DNA from: a candidate division BRC1 bacterium ADurb.Bin183
GTDB lineage: Bacteria > Sumerlaeota > Sumerlaeia > MWCT01
Assembly (NCBI GenBank): GCA_002070185.1
Contig: MWCT01000001.1
Location: 124,001-188,000 of the forward strand
Reading direction: 5' to 3'
Length of the DNA stretch: 64,000 nucleotides
Both the position numbers and the translations under genes were made by a program. Below the pieces are notes generated by a model that saw nothing but the letters and a program-made list of their open reading frames with translations, was not told where the DNA came from and did not search any database. Below, one piece after another: positions 50,986 through 60,900 of the stretch; position 1 is the first letter of the stretch, and each line of letters begins with the position of its first letter.

Positions 50986-52155
50986 TTATTGAAATAAAAG
51001 AGAGTGGTGAATTCCATCTCTCACAAAGACCCGTTCCTGCGCCAGCGCAATCAACCCCCGCAAGATTGCCGCCTCATTCAAAACGGGAGAGAGGAAACAA
51101 GTTCCGGAATAAAACGCCGGCACGTGCTGTTTGAAGGACGCCTTTGCCTTTTCAATAAGGTCGTATCCATCTTGGCGCAGATTCACGTAAATCATAATGC
51201 TGCCCGGGTCAAAAAAAGCCGCCGTCTCCGCCATAAAACGCCCCAGCCCCTCGCCGATTTCATCCGCCGCCGCGACGGCATCGGGTTCATTTCGCGCGGC
51301 TGATTCTAAAAGATATTTAAGCGTCCGTTTTTGAATGCCCAGAAGCTGCGAAGTTTTATCGCGCCATGCCCGCACGCTTCCCCGCGAAAAAATCTCGTTG
51401 ACCGTGTCCGCCACCTCACCGGCGAAATAATTCACGCCGTGCCACAGGCGTCCGTTGAATATAATGGCGCCGCCGACTCCCAGAATTTGCTCGCTTTCCG
51501 GCGGGGCATTCCGAATTAACAAATAAAGAAGACTGCGATGTTCGACCCCTTCGGAGTGATTCAGTTCCCCCACCGCCGCCGCGTTGGCGTCGTTTTCAAC
51601 AAAGACTGATTTCCCCAGCTGCGCCTCCAAAGGCGCGACAATCTCAACGTCGCGCCATCGGTGGTATTTATTATAGCGGAGGATTCCATTGTGCGCGTCC
51701 ACAATGCCGGGGCAGCTGATTCCAATAACAACGCACTTCATGAAATCCTTTTCCGCAGTTTTGCGCATGTCGTCCAATTGATGGGACAGAAGGTCTATGA
51801 GAGGCGCGCCGCGCTTAAAGGGAAACGACCAACGGCAAATCTCCTCCCCGCGGAGATTCGTCAGCTGCGTCTGGATAGTATCCATCCCCACCTCAATAAC
51901 CGCAAGAGTTCGGGCGTTGTAATGCACGCTGAGGGGGATGGGGCAGCGTCCGCCGCGCGAGCTGGATTTGCCCTTTTCCGATTCCTTGACCAGTTTTTCT
52001 TTCAAAAGATAGTTGAGGATGTGCGTGATGGTTGAACGGTCGAGCCCTGAGCGGGCGGAAATCTGCGCTCGCGAAATATGCGGATTTTCGTGGATGAGCG
52101 ATAGAACAAGCGAGCGGTTGATTCGCGATGCGATTGCGGTATTGAGTTTGTGCAT
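50986..52155 (-). CDS. ROK-family transcriptional regulator (NagC/XylR-like)
   Basis: Sugar-responsive repressor-type protein, 389 residues. A winged helix-turn-helix occupies residues about 10-70 (ISRAQISARSGLDRSTITHILNYLL), then a ROK domain with VFVENDANAAAVGELNH (the conserved Asn-Asp-Ala-Asn) and IILGVGGA-like GVGGAIIFNGRLWHG. The usual zinc motif CxCGxxGCxE and its preceding GH are absent; the region reads AGEVADTVNEIF. It therefore probably lacks the bound zinc and may not respond to a typical sugar. The gene lies nine bases after the beta-helix gene and probably shares its transcript; it may regulate this run. Confidence 0.9.
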   Translation of the reverse strand: MHKLNTAIASRINRSLVLSLIHENPHISRAQISARSGLDRSTITHILNYLLKEKLVKESEKGKSSSRGGRCPIPLSVHYNARTLAVIEVGMDTIQTQLTNLRGEEICRWSFPFKRGAPLIDLLSHQLDDMRKTAEKDFMKCVVIGISCPGIVDAHNGILRYNKYHRWRDVEIVAPLEAQLGKSVFVENDANAAAVGELNHSEGVEHRSLLYLLIRNAPPESEQILGVGGAIIFNGRLWHGVNYFAGEVADTVNEIFSRGSVRAWRDKTSQLLGIQKRTLKYLLESAARNEPDAVAAADEIGEGLGRFMAETAAFFDPGSIMIYVNLRQDGYDLIEKAKASFKQHVPAFYSGTCFLSPVLNEAAILRGLIALAQERVFVRDGIHHSLLFQ

Positions 52156-52164
52156 GGCTTTTTT

Positions 52165-54471
52165 CTATCTTTTGTTATTGAGTATGAATAAAATCAAGTC
52201 GCAGATATTAACGGCGCCGTCGCCGTTTAAGTCGCATTCGACAATTATTTTTGGCGTCAGGGGAAGACGCCCTAAAATATGATTGAGAAAGGTTTGCCGT
52301 TCCTCCGGCATCCAGCCGCCGTTATCAGGTCCGCCGAAAGCGCCCATGTCGCAGCGGACGGTTCCCCTGCCGGGAGGCAAGCTTGCGTCATTGAAGCCTT
52401 CCCAATCGCTGCCCGCATCTATACATGGCGAATCGGAGCCAAGATGAAAGTCGCCCTCCGCCGGATTGAGTAATTTAGGCGCATCGGCGATGTTGCCGTC
52501 ATCCGAGCTGCCGCCTTCGATGCAGCAATAGGAGGGCGCGGAGGCGTTTTCCAATTGTTGACTGCCGGTGTTGCCCCAGATGATGTTGTTGATGATTTCG
52601 CCATGGCAGTCAAAAAGACCCGCGCCTTGAGCCGCAGCGTTACCGTAGATAGTATTGTTGCGGATCTCGCTGTTGCAAGAATTCAGCCCGCCGCCCATTT
52701 CGGCTGAGTTGAAGGCGACGATATTGGAGCGGACGCATCCATTGCATTCGAACATCCCGCCTCCCGCCGCCGCGGAATTATGAACGATGATGTTGTTTTC
52801 TATGTCGCCGCCGCAACCCTCCACGCCGCCGCCGTTGAATTCTGTTGAGTTGAATCGGATAATGTTTTTGCGGATAGTCCCTTGGCAATTGCTGAGCCCG
52901 CCGCCGTAGTTGCCCGCTTTATTGAATTCGATGATGTTGTTTTCGATGAGCCCTCCGCAGTCAAAAAGTCCGCCGCCGATGCTGCTATCGGTTTCCGAGG
53001 CGGCTGTGTTAGAGGTGATGATGTTGTTTTTGATGACGGCGCCGCATCCGTTGCCGTTGATGCCGCCGCCCAAAAGCGCCTTGCCTCGCATGATTGTGAA
53101 GCCGGAGATTGAGCAGTCGGCGCTTTCCCCGCCGTCGAATCTGACGGCGGAGTCGAGATTCTGCCCGTCAATGATTGTCTTTTGCGTGATGGCGGAGTCC
53201 CACGGATTCAGAGAGCAGAGCCGAATGTTCTTGCCGTTGAAAGCGATGTTTTCTTTATAGGTGCCCGGTGAGACGATTATTTGAGTTCCATTATTTGCCG
53301 CAGCGTCAATCGCCGCTTGGATGGTTGAAAAATCAGCGGGCACGTGAATAGTTTCTAAAAAAAAAGGTGTGGCGGTTGGCGAAGGGGTTGCCGTGTTAGT
53401 GGGCGTCGGCGTCGGTGTTTCAATCGGCGTCTGCGTGGGTGTCGGCGTTTCAATCGGCGTCTGCGTGGGCGCGGGTGTCTGTGTGGACGTAGGCGTCGGC
53501 TTCGGCGTGGCTGTGGGCGATGCAGTCGGCGTGGCTGTGGGCGATGCAGTCGGCGTGGCTGTGGGCGATGCGGTCGGCGTGGGTGTCGGCGTTCCGTTTG
53601 TCGCGCCGTCCCATCCTGCCATGCGGGCGACCATCCACCAGAAGGCTCGCCCTTTCATGTTGCAGTTGAGGGGATGGGAATGGGCGCAGCAATCGTCGGA
53701 ACCGCATGATTGCGAAAGGGGCGAAGTCGGGTTTGCGGCGACCCATTCCTCCGCCCAGTTGCGCCGGTTTTCGGGCGGACCGTAGCTGCAATCATCGTTG
53801 GGAAATTGATTTGTGAAATCTTTTCCATCAGGATCGAAACACTCAATATCGTTAAAATCGAAAAGGATTTTATTATTGGCGATGCAAAAGTTGCGAATCT
53901 GGTTATTGCGCGCCTTCAGGTTGGCGTCGTTCCACTGGTCGCAATGCCCTGTCATATAAATGAATTTGACGTTAGGGTAATCCTTTTCCAATTTATCCAT
54001 GGCGTTCAGATAGGTGTTAATGCCTTTTTCAGTATTGTCTGAGACGCCGCCGCACCATGACCACATGACCACATTGCGGGTATTGCCCGGCGCGTTGAGG
54101 ACGCTGCGCGTTGTCCTTTCCCAGTCGAGGTCTCCGTTATGCCCGAGGTCGGAGTCCCAATGATCATCAAAGGAGAGGGCGCCGCCTGCGCCGTCCTCAT
54201 TATAGTTGTAAGGCTCCTGATTAATCAGACTCATGCCTGTGGAAATCTGGCTTCCGTGCGAGGTGTGGTTGTAATAAATGCGGAAATTGCTTTTTGCGGC
54301 GTTAATATATTGGACGGGGACTTTATCAAGTTTGATGCAGTTGTGGTTGATGATGATGGGCGCGGGGGTTGGCGTGGCGGTTGGCGCCGCATAACCGTTA
54401 TATGTCCATCCTGCAAAAAAGATGAGAAGCAGCCATAATGCCGACGCCCTATTTATAAGATTGCGATTCAT
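52165..54471 (-). CDS. Secreted beta-helix protein with unknown N-terminal domain and dockerin-like end
   Basis: Exported protein of 768 residues. A signal peptide ([19 protein letters not shown]) precedes an unrecognised domain of about 240 residues with [14 protein letters not shown]-like [35 protein letters not shown] and a cysteine cluster ([15 protein letters not shown]), possibly SGNH-like. A Thr-Pro linker follows, then a right-handed beta-helix (residues about 380-690) of repeated NNII, GGGL and CGG turns as in choice-of-anchor Q and pectin-lyase-like proteins. The end ([22 protein letters not shown]) is one dockerin-like calcium loop. It may bind or cleave a polysaccharide. Confidence 0.78.
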   Translation of the reverse strand: MNRNLINRASALWLLLIFFAGWTYNGYAAPTATPTPAPIIINHNCIKLDKVPVQYINAAKSNFRIYYNHTSHGSQISTGMSLINQEPYNYNEDGAGGALSFDDHWDSDLGHNGDLDWERTTRSVLNAPGNTRNVVMWSWCGGVSDNTEKGINTYLNAMDKLEKDYPNVKFIYMTGHCDQWNDANLKARNNQIRNFCIANNKILFDFNDIECFDPDGKDFTNQFPNDDCSYGPPENRRNWAEEWVAANPTSPLSQSCGSDDCCAHSHPLNCNMKGRAFWWMVARMAGWDGATNGTPTPTPTASPTATPTASPTATPTASPTATPKPTPTSTQTPAPTQTPIETPTPTQTPIETPTPTPTNTATPSPTATPFFLETIHVPADFSTIQAAIDAAANNGTQIIVSPGTYKENIAFNGKNIRLCSLNPWDSAITQKTIIDGQNLDSAVRFDGGESADCSISGFTIMRGKALLGGGINGNGCGAVIKNNIITSNTAASETDSSIGGGLFDCGGLIENNIIEFNKAGNYGGGLSNCQGTIRKNIIRFNSTEFNGGGVEGCGGDIENNIIVHNSAAAGGGMFECNGCVRSNIVAFNSAEMGGGLNSCNSEIRNNTIYGNAAAQGAGLFDCHGEIINNIIWGNTGSQQLENASAPSYCCIEGGSSDDGNIADAPKLLNPAEGDFHLGSDSPCIDAGSDWEGFNDASLPPGRGTVRCDMGAFGGPDNGGWMPEERQTFLNHILGRLPLTPKIIVECDLNGDGAVNICDLILFILNNKR
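53360..53600 (-). repeat. Thr-Pro linker repeat in the beta-helix gene
   Basis: About 240 bases encode a linker of [10 protein letters not shown] and TQTPIETP units. A 24-base unit recurs three times in 53515-53590, and another unit (encoding TQTPIETP) twice near 53415-53465. These are coding repeats, not a CRISPR array. Confidence 0.8.
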
Positions 54472-54552
54472 TTCGGTTCTCCTTTTATTTTCAATAAGGA
54501 ATTAATAAAAATACCATGATAATTCTTTTGCTTAAAGGTCAACGGTTTTTTC

Positions 54553-54582
54553 TTGATTTTGAGCGGGGAACGCACCCATAAA
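54553..54582 (+). promoter_or_regulatory. Possible promoter of the cyclophilin gene
   Basis: TTGATT at 54553-54558 and CATAAA at 54577-54582, 18 bases apart, precede the ATG by 36 bases in the divergent 146-base gap. The -10 match is four of six. Confidence 0.35.
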
Positions 54583-54617
54583 CACATCTGATTTTTTTGG
54601 GGAGGAAAAAAATAAAA

Positions 54618-55349
54618 ATGAAAAAGTGTCTTGCCTTTGCCATGATTTTTTTATTTGTCGCCTTTCTGTGCGCCGCAATGGCGCAGGAGGCTAAAATCGA
54701 AAATAAGGAGAAGCCCATGATTGATAATCTCCCCGACCTTGCGCCGGGAACTTATGTCGTCTTTGACACCACAATGGGGCGCATCATCGCCCGTCTTTTC
54801 ACCGAGCAGGCGCCGAAAACAACCGCCGTTTTCATCGGTCTTGTGGAGGGCACAAAACCATGGAAAGACCAAAACACCGGTCAGATGGTTCAGCGTCCTT
54901 TTTATGACGGTTTGATTTTTCATCGCGTCATCCCCGATTTCATGATTCAGGGCGGATGTCCGCTTGGCATGGGATACGGCGGACCCGGCTTCAAGTTCGA
55001 TGACGAGTTTCATCCTAAATTGCGCCATAATAAACCCGGCATCCTTTCGATGGCGAACTCCGGACCTAACACAAATGGCAGCCAGTTTTTTATCACCGAA
55101 CGCCCCACGCCTCATCTGGATAACAGACATTCCGTTTTTGGCGAGGTTGTCGATGGAATGGATGTAGTCTTAAAGATTGCGCGCGTTCAACGCGACCAGC
55201 GTGATAAACCCCTCACGCCGGTCGTCATGAAAAAGGTAAGCATTGTGCGCATAGGCGATAAAAAAGCCGCTGGAACGGCATCCTCCGACCAGCCCACAAC
55301 GGGCGGAGGTCCGCGCCGCCCCGCCGCAACCCCCGAAACTGCCTATTAG
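54618..55349 (+). CDS. Exported cyclophilin-type peptidyl-prolyl isomerase
   Basis: Envelope folding enzyme, 243 residues. A signal peptide (LAFAMIFLFVAFLCAAMAQ) is followed by the cyclophilin domain: DTTMGRIIARLF, FYDGLIFHRVIPDFMIQGG (with catalytic Arg), FDDEFHPKLRHNKPGILSMAN, and NGSQFFITERPTPHLDNRHSVFGEVV. The C-terminal 35 residues are Gly-Pro rich. ATG 54618 is chosen over an in-frame TTG at 54597 because GGGGAGG lies just upstream of the ATG. The ABC exporter gene starts 18 bases after the stop. Confidence 0.92.
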   Translation: MKKCLAFAMIFLFVAFLCAAMAQEAKIENKEKPMIDNLPDLAPGTYVVFDTTMGRIIARLFTEQAPKTTAVFIGLVEGTKPWKDQNTGQMVQRPFYDGLIFHRVIPDFMIQGGCPLGMGYGGPGFKFDDEFHPKLRHNKPGILSMANSGPNTNGSQFFITERPTPHLDNRHSVFGEVVDGMDVVLKIARVQRDQRDKPLTPVVMKKVSIVRIGDKKAAGTASSDQPTTGGGPRRPAATPETAY

Positions 55350-55367
55350 TATTTAAAAGGACTTCAG

Positions 55368-57170
55368 GTGTCTGAAAATTATAGTAGCGACGCGCCTGCG
55401 CAGGAGTTGACCGCGCGGCAGCTCCTGCGTTGGTATGTTTCGATGTTCCGCAAAGATAAATTGCGCATCGCCGCCGGAGTTGTCCTGACCCTTTTTCAAT
55501 CCGTCGTCCTTGTTCCGGTTCCTCTCATCCTGCGAAAAATAGTGGATGTCCATCTCCCCGCGAAAGATATGAGCGGGCTTTATATAGCCTGCCTTGCCGC
55601 GCTGGGGCTTTACTTTCTCCATTCCGCGCTCGCCTTTTCCGGACGCTCGCTCACGCTCCTTTCCACCAAACGCGTTACGGAAACGCTGCGCGCCCGGCTC
55701 TGCATGCAGCTCCAGCAAATGAGCCTGCATTTTTACGATAGGGAGCGCGCCAGCGAACTTCATGCCCGCGTGGTGATTGACACCGAGCGCATAGATGTGA
55801 TGGGCAACGCCATCATCGTGCACGGCGTTTCCTCCCTCATCATGTTCTTCATTGCCGCGGGCGTTCTTTCGTGGGTGAATTTCCGCCTGTTTCTTTTGAC
55901 GTTTGCCCTGCTGCCCATCTTCTTTTTTGCTCATAAAATACTCAAACCTCGAATGCGGGAGGTGAACCGCAACTTCCGCGACGGCATGGAAGGGATGAGC
56001 AGCTTGGTAAATGATTTGCTCCAAAGCATCCGTCTGGTCAAAAGTTTTGCCCGCGAGCCGCATGAGCAGGCGCGCGCCGAACGGCAATTCCGCGCCGTCA
56101 CGCGCAATGCCCTTGCTATGACCATTCTCGATTCTTTTTATGGCAGCCTGATGGGATTTCTTTCCAACGGCGCGCTTGTGGCGATTTATGCCGCCTCCGG
56201 TCTTTTCATCGTCAACGGGAGCATGACGGTTGGCGACCTGATAGCCTTCACCGGCATGATAGGGTTTATGATTAATCCCATCAACACGCTCATGAATATG
56301 ATGACGCAGGTTTATGCGGGGCTGGCTTCGCTCAAACCGGTGCATCGCCTGCTGACAATCAACGATCCGCTGGAAAAATACGAGGGCAAAAAAATCGTGA
56401 CACGCCTCCGCGGCGCTGTGCGGTTCGACCATGTTTCCTTTTATTACGATGCGGGCAGGCGTCCGGCGCTGGATGATGTGTGTGTTGATGTTCAACCGGG
56501 CGAAACCATCGCCCTTGTCGGCGAGAGCGGCGCGGGCAAGACCACATTCTCCAATCTGATTCTTGGATTTTATCTGCCCACATCAGGGCGCGTCCTGATT
56601 GACGGCGAGGACATCCGCAACCTGAACCTGCGCGCCTTGCGCGAATGCATCGGCGTTGTCTCGCAGGAAAACGTCCTCCTCAACACATCCATCATAGACA
56701 ACCTGCGCTATGGGCGCATGGGTTCGACAATGGACGAGGTTGTCAAAGCGGCGCGGGACGCCAACGCCCTTGATTTCATTCAGTCCGCGCCGGAAGGGTT
56801 CGATGCCATTGTGGGCGATCGCGGAATCCGCGTATCCGGCGGGCAGCGCCAGCGCCTAGCCATCGCGCGCGCCATCCTCAAAAATCCGCAAATTCTGATT
56901 CTGGACGAAGCGACCAGCGCGCTCGATAGCGAGTCCGAGGCAAAGATTCAGGAGGCTTTGGAGCGTCTGAAGAAAAACCGCACCTGCTTCATCATCGCCC
57001 ACCGCCTCAGCACGGTCATCTCTGCTGACCGCATCCTTGTCTTCAAGGAGGGGCGGCTGATTGAGATGGGCAGCCACGCACAGTTGCAGTCGCTTGGCGG
57101 CGAATATGCCCGCCTCTGCCAGCGCCAGTTTCCCGCCGCCGCCCACGAAAAAGAGATAAACACGATTTAA
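55368..57170 (+). CDS. ABC exporter, MsbA-like (membrane and ATPase fused)
   Basis: Half-transporter of 600 residues that dimerises in the inner membrane. Six helices span residues about 25-320, then the ATPase domain has GESGAGKTT (Walker A), VSQENVLLNTS (Q-loop), VSGGQRQRLAIARAIL (signature) and ILILDEATSALDSESE (Walker B), ending with FIIAHRLSTV. Such exporters move lipid A (MsbA), other lipids or peptides; with Lpt and GmhA genes in the window lipid A-core is a reasonable guess but not shown. GTG 55368 is the start, with AAAAGG eight bases upstream. Confidence 0.93.
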   Translation: MSENYSSDAPAQELTARQLLRWYVSMFRKDKLRIAAGVVLTLFQSVVLVPVPLILRKIVDVHLPAKDMSGLYIACLAALGLYFLHSALAFSGRSLTLLSTKRVTETLRARLCMQLQQMSLHFYDRERASELHARVVIDTERIDVMGNAIIVHGVSSLIMFFIAAGVLSWVNFRLFLLTFALLPIFFFAHKILKPRMREVNRNFRDGMEGMSSLVNDLLQSIRLVKSFAREPHEQARAERQFRAVTRNALAMTILDSFYGSLMGFLSNGALVAIYAASGLFIVNGSMTVGDLIAFTGMIGFMINPINTLMNMMTQVYAGLASLKPVHRLLTINDPLEKYEGKKIVTRLRGAVRFDHVSFYYDAGRRPALDDVCVDVQPGETIALVGESGAGKTTFSNLILGFYLPTSGRVLIDGEDIRNLNLRALRECIGVVSQENVLLNTSIIDNLRYGRMGSTMDEVVKAARDANALDFIQSAPEGFDAIVGDRGIRVSGGQRQRLAIARAILKNPQILILDEATSALDSESEAKIQEALERLKKNRTCFIIAHRLSTVISADRILVFKEGRLIEMGSHAQLQSLGGEYARLCQRQFPAAAHEKEINTI

Positions 57171-57360
57171 TACTTCGGATGGGCGCATCATGGAATTTAT
57201 CGAAAAGCAAAAAAGTTTCGCCGCGCTGCGTCGCAGGCAAACTCAATCCCGCTACAGGTAAGAAAGACTTCAATAATGGTGTAACGAATTTTCATGATTA
57301 ACTCTATACATTCCGATTGAAGTGCAAGCAAGTTACGATAAATATAAACCAATGACCGAA

Positions 57361-57540
57361 TTATTCGAGTCCGAGATATTTTCTGATATGCTTAGCCAAT
57401 AAATTATCAATTTCGGCATGACGGGGTACAGGTTGTTTTAGCCCTGTTTTGGGATTAAAATATATATCGTGTTTGGAGCCACATCGAAACAAAAGACATC
57501 CATCATTTAGAAGAGATTTGATGAATTCTTTACGTTTCAT
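57361..57540 (-). CDS. hicA: HicA-type mRNA interferase toxin (59 residues)
   Basis: Small toxin that cleaves mRNA when not held by HicB. The translation MKRKEFIKSLLNDGCLLF continues RCGSKHDIYFNPKTG and VPRHAEIDNLLAKHIRKYLG, the complete double-stranded-RNA-binding HicA fold with the catalytic His24 in GSKH. ATG 57540 overlaps the hicB stop (ATGA), so the pair is translationally coupled in the order antitoxin then toxin. It ends at TAA 57361. About 190 bases separate it from the convergent ABC exporter gene; I see no other gene there. Confidence 0.9.
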   Translation of the reverse strand: MKRKEFIKSLLNDGCLLFRCGSKHDIYFNPKTGLKQPVPRHAEIDNLLAKHIRKYLGLE

Positions 57541-57728
57541 AAGGTGATTGACTTTTCGCGATAATTTTCCGGCACATCTTCCATAACCATCATCTGGAAG
57601 GCGTCTTTCAGATTTTCCTCAAGTTCTGCAAGGGTTTTTCCCTGAGTCATTATTTCGGGACATTCCTTTATTTTCCCCAGCCAGAATTTATCGCTTTTCC
57701 AATAAATCATGGTTAGATTTTTCTGCAT
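57537..57728 (-). CDS. hicB: HicB-type antitoxin
   Basis: Antitoxin partner of the adjacent HicA. The sequence KFWLGKIKECPEIMTQGKTLAELEENLKDAFQMMV is the short HicB fold; the C-terminus is truncated relative to long HicB proteins and has no separate helix-turn-helix, so DNA binding is uncertain. ATG 57728 is preferred to GTG 57737 because GGTGA lies six bases before it. The order hicB-hicA differs from the E. coli hicA-hicB arrangement. Its promoter would lie in 57729-57840, where no clear boxes are seen. Confidence 0.88.
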   Translation of the reverse strand: MQKNLTMIYWKSDKFWLGKIKECPEIMTQGKTLAELEENLKDAFQMMVMEDVPENYREKSITL

Positions 57729-57840
57729 GGCTTTCACCGATAATTATTCTGAATCAAATCATTATGGTTTATTAAGTTTCGGGTCATTGCTCATGTCAAG
57801 GGCATTTCGCCTTTTTGCCAGGATTGTAAAGACCGCAGAC

Positions 57841-57885
57841 CAAAAATAGAACTGGGGAGCAAGTCTTGAATTTGCCCCCCAGTTG
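57841..57885 (-). terminator. Intrinsic terminator of the alpha-2-macroglobulin gene
   Basis: On the minus strand AACTGGGG and CCCCAGTT (57851-57858 with 57878-57885) form the base of a 13-pair stem with GCAA/TTGC above and one mismatch, a nine-base loop, then CTATTTTT. It lies just after the TGA of the large gene and before hicB. Confidence 0.85.
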
Positions 57886-57902
57886 TTTGTTTAAGCTGGA
57901 AA

Positions 57903-60900
57903 TCAGTCGGTGATCTTAATCGCCAACTCGTCCGAGTTGGCGCGCAAATCGGGCGCATACATACCGTATAAAATTGTGGGAAGGGCATGGAATATGCCCG
58001 GTATTTCCGCCCGCAGCCGATAGCGCAACAGATGGTCGCCGCGTCCGATAGAGTCCACAAAAAAGACCACCTTTTCATCGCGCAATTCCATATAGGAGAA
58101 AAAGCCCTCCTGACCCTTGCCGCCGCTGCGCGTCTCCGTCGCCTCGCATCCGGCTGGCTTCATGTCCTCAAAGCACATATACGTGTAATCGTTATCGCTT
58201 GTGATTTTCAGTTCCACCTGAATTTGGTCTCCGCTTTGCACCGTGTCGCCGTCTTTTAGCAGGATGCGTTCATAGCGCAGGCGTTTCTCTTTGATTTTTT
58301 GACCTTGAGAACCTTCCACCTCCGCCTCGTATGGAATTTGCTGCAGTTTGTGATATTGCCGGACGATTTTTAGTTCGTGACCTGCGGCGGCGATGTGTTC
58401 CTCTTTTGTGAAATATCTGAGGTAGGCGTTGAAATAGAGCGCGCCGGCGCCTTCTTTGGTAATCTTCAAAGAGTGTTTGCCTCCGCCGAGCGCGACCCCT
58501 TCCATTCTGAAAAGATTATCGAACGTGAGCAGGTTATCCTTATTAATCCTGACCGTTTTCACGACGGCGCCGTTATCATAATCGAGCGTGAGCGTGAAAT
58601 CGGGCGAGGTCTCGCCGCTGGCTGCCGCAAATTCGCTCATCGCGGCGATGCAGAGCGTTGTATCCCGCGTGGAATCCCAGTAATAGCCGTTGCGGCGGTT
58701 ATTGAGAAGCCATTTGACAAGGCGCGGGGCGACGGCGCTTTTGGGTTCCAGCCGAACAATCGCCCGCAAGATTGCGGCGTTGGTTTCGATATCGGAATTC
58801 CACCAGAACCACCAACCAGCGCGCGGCGTGCGGAACCAGACGACCTGCGTTTCGGCGTTTTCTTCTTTATATTGCATGATGTTTTGCAGGACAAGGCGGG
58901 CGCGTATTTTATCATTCGTGTTGGCAAGCGTCATAGAAAGGAGCGCCTTGCCATAAAGTTCCAGATTATCCCGCCCCTCAAAAAGCCGCTCGATGAGTTT
59001 GCCGGGGGGGGCGTCTTTTCTTTGGGGCGTATATTCCGCCTGAACGCCCTTGAGCGAAAGGACATAGGCGATGAAGGCATGGAGCGAAGTTGGTGACCAG
59101 CCCGGTTTTCGCATCTCGCTGATTTCCCAATTTTTGAGACGCTCGATTGCTCCGAGAATCATCTTTTCATCCACCATCACATCACATTTTTGCGCCTCGC
59201 AAAGGGCGTAAACCACATAACTGGTGAGATAGGGGCTGAAGCCGTCGTCGCTCCACCAGCCCCACCCGCTGTCTTCTTGCTGCATGGAGGCAATGCGGTT
59301 GAGACTTTTAGAGATTATTTTCTTTAACTCTGTTTCGTCAAAGATGGGACTGTCCGAATAATATCTTGCGTTCTCCCCTTTGTTGATGCGCCGCACCTCG
59401 TCCATGCGTCCGCGGATTTTTTTCACCTCTTCCAGCGTGATGCCCATGTTTTGCAAAGTCTTGAGCGTGAGAACGCAGGGGAGGAAGCGGCTCATAGTCT
59501 GCTCCGTGCAGCCATAAGGATACTCGATGCAATAAGGCAGGGCATCCATCATCGCAAGGGCAAGAGTCGGGGCGTAGCGCACCTCAAGAGTCGAGAGCTC
59601 GGGCTTGCGCATCTCGGGTATGTCGAGTTCGATGGCGACCGTTTTTTTGAGTTCGTCCGGATGGATGGAGCCTGTGGAGGCAATCTGCTTTGAGATGCCG
59701 TGCGTCAATACGGGGAAACTCATGCGCATGGCGTCCGATTCCTCATCGGTGAGCGCCTTGACGGCGATGTCTGCGCTGCCCTCTTTAAGGACTTTTACGC
59801 GCCAGTCCACGCGCGCCTCGCCGCCGGAAGGCACGGCAACATCCGTTTGCGCGGGTGTATCGCCGATTAACTTCAAAAGGTCTGCGGGGAGGTCAAGGCT
59901 GACGCGCGCCCGCTTTTCCTTTGAAAGGTAGTTGTGCACATTTGCGCTGATGACCGCTTCGTCATATTCAAGGAAGAATCGGGGAGCCTGCAGGCGGACA
60001 AGGAGGTTCTTTGCGGTGACGGCGGATGATGTCCCCTCGCCGACCTGCGTTTCGGGCGATACGCCCCATGTATTGATTTTCCACGTGGTCAGGTTTTCCG
60101 GCATCATAAAGGATATCGTTGCAGAACCGTAGTCATCTGTGACAAGCGTCGGCAGCCAGAAGGCGGTGTCCGCAAACGCCTCGCGAACGGCGGCTTCGGC
60201 AAATTCCGGCTCGTCTTGCTCCATCGCAGACCCGACGGACATCGAGGCGTCTTTGGTTTCTTTCGCATCTGAAACCGTCGTCTCCATCTGCGGGGCAGCC
60301 ATTGCTAATGAATCAGATTTAACGCGCCACGCATCGCCGTTGAAACTGCGCGCCATTCTGAGGGATGAGGGGGAATCCTCTGTCGAGTAATTTGCCTCGA
60401 TTATATCTGTATCTTTCAAGCCGCGCCAGTCGGTAATCTGCCGTCTCCACAAACCGTGCCAATCCGGCGGCAGCGGCGTAAGAATCTGCCAAGGGTGAAT
60501 CATCTGAGAGAACGCCTGAAACTGCTCTGTCAGATTGGTCGTCATTTCTTGAAAATGCTGTCGGGTTTGTCCGTAGAAAAATTTTGCGATGGGCGCGGCG
60601 AATTCCGATTGAATATACGTGACGGATTTATCGAACACGCTCAAGGCAAATTGCGCGCGCGCGGGCTTGCCGTCCGTCGTTTTTGCCGAAACGTAAATGG
60701 TCGCCTTTTCGCCGGGGAGATACTCCTCCTTATCTGATTTTACAAGGACATCAAGGACGCTTTGTTCCGGCGGGACGCAGATGCCCGCCGCCTGCTGGCA
60801 CACCAAAGCATCGGAGATGACAGTCGCCTCAACAAAGAAATTCGGGCGGTGCGTTTCCTTGATGGGGATATCAACGATGATATGATTTTGAGGCGCGTGG

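Noticed and set aside
53360-53600. Possible CRISPR-like tandem repeats
   Set aside because: The repeats are in frame and encode a Thr-Pro linker; there are no unique spacers and no cas genes.
57179-57301. 40-codon frame after the ABC exporter gene
   Set aside because: No ribosome-binding site at good spacing, no recognisable domain; the region is better left as intergenic.
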